Assembly: GCA_032718565.1 (NCBI GenBank)
Contig: JAVGVS010000497.1
Coordinates: 62,001-126,000 of the forward strand
Length of the DNA stretch: 64,000 bases
Source of the DNA: Distichodus sexfasciatus
Taxonomy: Eukaryota; Chordata; Actinopteri; Characiformes; Distichodontidae
Direction: 5' to 3'
Shown here: one piece after another, positions 58,351 through 64,000 of the stretch
Numbering within the stretch: the stretch's first letter is position 1
Layout: every line of letters begins with the position of its first letter
Position numbers and translations under genes: made by a program
The notes under the pieces: model-generated
Databases searched by the model: none
What the model saw: the letters and a program-made list of their open reading frames with translations, nothing else
What the model was told of the DNA's origin: nothing

Positions 58351-61300
58351 ATGGTGCGGAGTGTCACAGTTTTGGGGCTGCTGGCCTTGCTCTGCATAGG
58401 GGTGGTAAGAGGGGGCAAGATTCTGGTCATGCCTGTGGACGGCAGCCACTGGCTCAGCATGAAAATTCTGGTCGAGGAGTTGTCTCAAAGAGGACATGAG
58501 CTGGTGGTTCTAGCTCCCGAGAGCAACCTTCTGATACGTAGTTCTAAGTTTTACACCACTCGGACCTTTAAAGTTCCCTTCACCATGGCTGATTTGGAAG
58601 ACGAAATTAAAAATCTACAAGAGAAGGTGTTGACGGCTCCACTGTTTTCTGATGCCAGAGCAAACTTTGTGTGGCTTTCACACTTCACCAAAATGCAGGT
58701 AAAAGGCTGCGAGGGGCTGCTGTACGATGAGCCACTGATGAAGAGTTTAAAGGAGCAGGGTTTTGATGCCATACTCTCAAATCCCTTCCTGCCCTGTGGT
58801 CCCATCCTCGCCGAAGTGTTGTCGATTCCTGCTGTTTATTTCCTGCGTGGGACCGTCTGTTTTGTGGACATGGAAGCAGCTCAGAGCCCCTTACCACCCT
58901 CCTACGTCCCACGATTGTTCACAGGACTCTCAGATGTCATGAGTTTCCCTCAGAGGGTCAACAACATGCTCATGTGGGGTGCTGAGTTTTACTTCTGTCA
59001 ATTAATTTATGGCAACTTTGATGAACTGGCCAGCAGGTATCTTCAGAAAGCAGTGACCTATAAAACAATTCTTGAAAAGGCAGCAGTTTGGCTTCAGTTG
59101 TACGATTACACCTTTGAGTTCCCTAGACCTCAGATGCCCAACATGGTGCAAATTGGGGGTATTAACTGCGCCAAGAAGAAACCACTGCCGGTGGTGAGTT
59201 GCAAATTAGATCTCTTGACTGTACATGTGTTGGATTTGTTCATAGAATGTTTAACAATACAGTGACACAACACATGCAGACGTTGTTTGCCTTTGATATG
59301 GTGTAAGTCGGGTAAAGGCTAAATACTCACCAGTCTACACTGAGAGTCCAGAAATGGGACCTCTGTACCTTTGCCCACAATGTTCACAAATGTTGACCAA
59401 TTTTCAGAATTCACTGTTTCATTGTTGCAATTTTGCATTCAACACAATTGATCATTATGTGGCCCAGTAGAGCTTACAGTAAATATGTAGCTACTAGAGG
59501 TGTAAATCACAGGGTTCATCACGATACCATATTAAGTCAATTTAATGTACAATGATTCGATTTCTGGCGATATCACAAAGTTTGACACGTTACAATTTTG
59601 ATTTGATCAATAACCACTTGACATAATCACTTCCCTTAATATCAAATCCCAAAAAGGCAGCTTAAATATTACTTTTTCATATTTTATAAAAAGAAATTCT
59701 GGATGATAGAACAAAGCAAACATGAACAATTACACACACTTTGCTATTTTCTTTTACACAATTTTCCTAACACAGTTGCAATATAGTCTCCCTGCCTACA
59801 CAAGCTATATATTTTTTGAACACATCAATATGTTTTCTCAATAGCTCATGTTCTTTGAAATGAGCAGCCGTCTTGTTTTTTTATTTGATTTTTTGTAACT
59901 TGTCTGTTGAGCTGCTTTTCTCCAAAATCCTAAAGGTTTCCAGACCGCTGATTTACTCCGCAGAGGAGACAAAATCTCTTCACTAACTTTTTCCTGCTGC
60001 TTCCCACATTTTGTTTGTAAGTTTGAAAACGCCTCTCACATTTTGTTTGGAGCTGTGTGTGTTCAAGCGGGAAAAAAAACGTAGCGGTGAATTTCAGAAT
60101 AAAAGTCAATACAATGTTTTACAATGACTACATTATGGTGCCGTTGGGTTAGTGAAGCAGCGCTATTCAGACTCTTAAGTTGGCCTACTGTTATTTCAGG
60201 GATAATGAAATGATATGTTAGTTCAGGCATAGTGATAATAGGTCAGGAGCCCGTATGGAGTTTAGTATTTCCATAGGAAAAGGGGTGATTACTTCATGGC
60301 GGACGTTACAACATCTAATGTCTAATCAGTGTTTTAATTTTGAATCGATGCTATGGGATCGTTGATGAGCAGTGTTGGGAAAGCTACTTTGTAAATGTAA
60401 TGCGTTACAATTACAAGTTACCCTATCTAAAATGTAACAGTAGTGTAACTATTTCAATTACTTTAAAAAGGGTGGAACTAATTACATTTGATTACTTTTG
60501 GATTACTTTTCTACATTTTGAATGAATTTTCTCAACTGTCAACCCTTTTCCATTTTTGAAACCTGGTTTTGAAATCCGTCAACACAGCCACAGCCGTGTC
60601 GGACTTCAACACCTCAACACCGCTCTACTGTGAGATCATGCTGGTCTATGAATACCTATGCCTGCTAAATCAAATAGACATTCAACATTTGGTGAACATC
60701 ACTGAATAAGCAGCTGTCTATTCGTGTGGGATTGATTGTGCATATAGCGTCTGCTCACTACAGCTCATTTTTGTTTCCTGCAGTGTTAGGCCTACATTGT
60801 GGATTCCTATCTGGCATTGCAGGCCTCCTCACTAACTGCAGCTCAGACACTTGTGAGCTGTAGATCCAGCAACAAGTGGTGTTGCAAATTCAAACATGAT
60901 AAAGAGAACCAATTAGACATATCGAATAGTACCAGACTTTCAACTGTAAATGGAGGATGTTGTGCACAGAGAAAAAAATGGCAAAACAATAATATTATTA
61001 AACATATAGCCAATGTTTCTGCAGAAGATATTGAGATGTAACTGAAATTGTAATTCTGAATATTTCCTTAAAGTAACTGCAATTTAATTACACATTTTTT
61101 CAAAGTAATATAACTGACTACTCTTACTTTTATTTTGTAATTAAATTACTTAATTTTGTTACATGTAACTCATTACTCCCCAACACTGTTGATGAGTGAA
61201 TCGATGTATCGATGCAGATCGATGTATCATTACACCCCTAGTAGCTATGGTAACTTGCAATATGCATAAATTATACTTAAAAAAATGTCTTAATTGTCAT

Positions 61301-64000
61301 TGATGTGGTGATTAATTTGGCAAATGTGGCAAATTTGTGCCTGTGTCCGTGCATAAAGTGGGCATTTTGAACATTCTCTGTAAATTTTAATTGCATTATC
61401 ATTGAACTTGGTCATGTCATTATTGGTAATGTGAATTATGGACAAAGAACAAGATGCTCCCTTTTTGACTCACAGTGTAGTTTTTAATGGGTAGTTATGA
61501 CTCTTTATAAACCAGTTTAGGAACAAGCCCACCAGAACAAAACTACTATAAAAGAGGTTGACAGATCATTAGTCACTGATGCCATTGTGCTGTATGCATT
61601 TGTTTGCTGCTGTTTGACACAATGTTCAAAATTTTCACTGGCACTCATAAACCTGTAGGTGAAAGGGGAGTCTAGTAGTGTAGCAGTACTTGAGTCCGGT
61701 CTCGAGACCAGTTTTTGGTCTTGGTCTTGTCTTGGAGTCAGTCGCGTTGTCATGGACTCCGGATTTTATTTGGAGACCAGCTGAGAATATTATTAGGATT
61801 TTTGAGTTGTTTATTAATTAGTGTTTTAATAACTCAGAATCCCTTTAACTTACAGAAACCACACATATACAGTATCTCACAAAAGTGAGTACACCCCTCA
61901 CATTTTTGTAAATATTTTATTATATCTTTTCATGGGACATCACTGAAGATATGACACTTTGATCCAATGTAAAGTAGTCAGTGTACAGCTTGTATAACAG
62001 TGTAAATTTGCTATCCCCTCAAAATAACTGAACACACAGCCATTAATATCTAAACCGCAAACAAAAGTGAGTACACCCCTAAGTGCCCAAAGTGTCAATA
62101 TTTTGTGCGACCACCATTAGTTTCCAGCACTGCCTTAACTCTCTTGGGCATGGAGTTCACTAGAACTTCACAGGTTGCCACTGGAATCCTCTTCCACTCC
62201 TCCATGACAACATCACGAAGCTGGTGGACGTTAGAGACTTTGCGTTCCTCCACCTTCCGTTTGAGGATGCCCCACAGATACTCAATAGGGTTTAGATCTC
62301 ATCAGACCACAGGACACGGTTCCAGTAATCCATGTCCTTAGTCTGCTTGTCTTCAGCAAACTGTTTGCAGGCTTTCTTGTGCATCATCTTTAGAAGAGGC
62401 TTCCTTCTGGATAGACAGCCATGCAGACCAAATTTGATGCAGTGTGCAGCGTATGGTCTGAGCGCTGACAGGCTGACCCCCCAGCCCTTCAACCTCTGAA
62501 GCAATGCTGGCAGCACACATATGTCTATTTTCAAAAGACAACCTTTAAATACTGTAAAGTTCATTGTTACTAAATCTACATGGAAATTTCTCCTTTACTT
62601 GTTCATGCTGTGAAATGTTTTCTCCTTTGTCAGGTGTTTTCTCATGAGTTTAACCCTGACCTCTCTCCCTTGCAGGAGCTGGAGCAGTTTGTGAATGGAT
62701 CTGGAGATCACGGATTTGTCGTTTTCACTTTAGGATCCATGGTGTCTGAGCTACCTGAGGAAAAAGCTCGAGAATTTTTTGAAGCCTTCCGACAGATTCC
62801 TCAGCGGGTAGGGATGACCATACAATAGAGATGTGAACCTTTCCTGGTTTCATGATTTGATTTGATTCGATTACTATAATCAGGTCAATTTGATTTGATG
62901 CGATATCGCAATGCATCATGATGCATCCCATTAAATTTTCTACATTACTTCACATTGCATGCAGATTGGGTATGGGCCGCAGATCGGGCAGCCATATTTA
63001 CTGCTGGAAGGTTCTGTTTAACTAGGACTTTAATGCCGCAGCCAGAAAATCACCAAGCAACGTCATTATGATGTAATCCATGGGTTTTCAACTGGTTCTG
63101 TCCCAGGGATCACCGCTCACCACTAAGCAGTCTGAGTGTAGGGGGGAGTATTTTTTTGCTATTATTTTTTAGATATTTGCATTAAGTTCATTATTCTTAA
63201 AGATGCTCAAATCAATTGAAAATGTTTTGAAAAATAAATCAAATGAAATAATTGAAAATGAAGTGATTTCAGTAGTAAAACTGGAGTGCATGTCACAGAC
63301 CACCTGCAATGCGGACTATAATTGATTGCACCCTTGCACTGATGCAGAATCGTCCATGTCTGTATTGCGATGCATTGATTACGTGATTAATTTCAACATC
63401 TCTACCGTACAATGCAGCAACAATTCTGTATTATACCAATAAACAGACAAAAAATAATTAACCTTTAGCAACAGCAAACGAGATTTTTATTGTTCTGTCA
63501 TTTATGGAAATTGCCTTTAGAATTTCCTTTGTCGGTTTGGAGCAGTTGGTAGTGTCATGGTTAGGGAGTTGGCCCTGTAATCAGTGTCACCAGTTCAAGT
63601 TCCAGACCAGTAAAGGTACCACAACAAAATGTGACCTCTGCATTTGACCCATCCATAAAGTTGCAGTGTGCTATAAACTTACCTCTGCATCTATATTATA
63701 TATCACTATAGTCCTGGAAGAACCATATTTTATTCCATTGTGCACTGTATTGCTGTATAACATTAGAATGACAATAAATAAAGCACTTGACTCGACTTGA
63801 CTCTCTGGTTTGCAGGTTTTATGGAGATACACAGGCAAAGTTCCCAAAGACGCTCCCAAAAACGTCAAAGTGATGAAGTGGCTTCCACAAAATGACCTCC
63901 TAGGTTTGTATATAGCGCTGCATGTTTTTCTTACTGCTGTTATCATAACAACAATAATAACTGACCGCTGTTCATTGAAGCTCACCCAAAAGCCAAGGCC
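58351..64000 (+). CDS. ugt1: UDP-glucuronosyltransferase, UGT1 family, unit E (truncated by window end)
   Basis: Exons: 58351-59193 (281 codons), 62676-62807, 63816-63903, and the first 20 bp of exon 4 from 63981; introns are GT-AG and the frame is open throughout. Signal peptide about 1-20, GGKILVMPVDGSHW with His33. At residue 144, where A, C and D have Asp in the (T/S/I)DPF motif, this copy encodes Asn (LSNPFLPCG, codon AAT). In the family that Asp pairs with the catalytic His, so O-glucuronidation may be impaired or specificity altered. Exon 2 has NGSGDHGFVVFTLGS, exon 3 WLPQNDLL, as in unit D. Intron 1 is 3.5 kb because of nested hAT elements and a Tc1 relic. Exon 5 lies beyond the window, so overall integrity is unknown. 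The start is the first ATG in frame, aligned with D. Confidence 0.9.
59496..61240. mobile_element. hAT-type element in intron 1 of unit E
   Basis: The ends TAGAGGTGTAA and TTACACCCCTA are inverse complements with one change. Flanks are GTAGCTAC (59488-59495) and GTAGCTAT (61241-61248), a near-perfect 8-bp duplication. Total 1745 bp including a nested insertion; about 925 bp of its own, without a transposase frame that I recognise. Confidence 0.85.
60370..61188. mobile_element. hAT-type element nested in the previous one
   Basis: Starts CAGTGTTGGGAAAGCTACTT, ends ATTACTCCCCAACACTG, inverse-complement ends. TTGATGAG flanks it at 60362-60369 and 61189-61196, a perfect 8-bp duplication. It is 819 bp and non-autonomous; an 80-codon open frame at 60799-61041 is not a recognisable transposase. 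Confidence 0.9.
61677..61870. repeat. Fragment of the GTCTC/GAGAC fold-back family
   Basis: Shares with 5843-8150 the GGTCTTGGTCTTGTC-type end and the AATTAGTGTTTTAATAACTC block. It is cut at the right by the Tc1 relic. Confidence 0.65.
61870..62545 (-). mobile_element. Tc1-like transposon relic in intron 1 of unit E
   Basis: The left end CAGTATCTCACAAAAGTGAG is a Tc1-type terminal repeat. The minus-strand frame at 62292-62564 encodes a piece of transposase: a GVSLSALR..A helix, then GLHGCLSRRKPLLK and DYWNRVLWSDEI with the second catalytic Asp region. A deletion near 62300 joins distant parts, and the right terminal repeat is absent. It ends about 130 bp before exon 2 of unit E. Confidence 0.85.
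62830..63530. other. Intron 2 of unit E, repeat-derived
   Basis: Contains ATCGCAATGCATCATGATGC-like hAT-type edges near 62905 and 63365 but no readable target duplication. No gene seen. Confidence 0.35.
63535..63690 (+). repeat. tRNA-SINE-like repeat
   Basis: In intron 2 of unit E. Head GCAGTTGGTAGTGTCATGG, GTTCAAGTTCCAGACCAG box, GTAAAGGTACCAC, then a join to an inverted tail (AAAATGTGACCTCTGCATTT). Confidence 0.7.

Noticed and set aside
62292..62564. Host gene on the minus strand
   Set aside because: The 90-codon frame is clearly a Tc1 transposase fragment within a truncated transposon.
23777..64000. Assignment of the cluster to UGT5 or UGT2
   Set aside because: Teleost UGT5 genes have a single coding exon. 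Exon sizes of 132, 88, 220 and 280 bp and the RPVEPLELAVFW / MRHKGAEHLRPAAH block fit UGT1 better than UGT2, though a UGT2 label cannot be wholly excluded without a tree.

Overview
The window is teleost fish genomic DNA. It has spliced genes with canonical GT-AG introns, many microsatellites, tRNA-derived SINE-like repeats, fossil Tc1 transposons and hAT-type elements with 8-bp target duplications. The repeat mix is compatible with an otophysan fish, but the species cannot be fixed from sequence alone. The main content is part of a tandem UDP-glucuronosyltransferase (UGT) cluster of the UGT1 type, on the + strand from 23.8 kb to the right edge.

Region 1-18.5 kb is repeat-rich and has no convincing complete gene. 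It contains microsatellites, a long pyrimidine tract (3.6-4.2 kb) and purine tract (15.3-15.8 kb), a 2.3-kb fold-back element (5.8-8.15 kb), degenerate tandem arrays (10.1-12.65 kb) and an internally deleted Tc1 copy. At 17.95-18.5 kb there is a plausible 5' end of an unidentified minus-strand gene: a leader exon, a 265-bp intron, then an exon with an ATG, a 15-residue signal-peptide-like start and a consensus donor. The 17 kb to its left would then be intron.

Region 23.8-64 kb holds five UGT first exons and four sets of constant exons. Exon sizes are 132, 88, 220 and 280 bp wherever intact, as in vertebrate UGT1A. Unit A (23777-31976) is a complete gene for 531 residues with a divergent first exon; its intron 1 contains a decayed first exon of the other type. 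Unit B (35600-40743) is a five-exon pseudogene. Unit C (45597-46439) is an intact first exon with no constant exons of its own. Unit D (51010-55682) is a complete gene for 520 residues. Unit E (58351-64000) is intact as far as seen and runs off the window in exon 4.

The first exon of each unit encodes a signal peptide and the aglycone-binding half. The constant exons encode the UDP-glucuronic-acid-binding half, one transmembrane helix and a dilysine ER-retention tail. The intact C exon ahead of the D set suggests alternative first-exon use, as in the mammalian UGT1A locus, while the rest of the cluster has expanded by whole-unit duplication. A short bZIP-like motif lies about 100 bp upstream of the ATG in units B, C, D and E. 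Unit E has Asn where the others have the acceptor-activating Asp. Introns and spacers are heavily invaded by transposons, several with readable target-site duplications.
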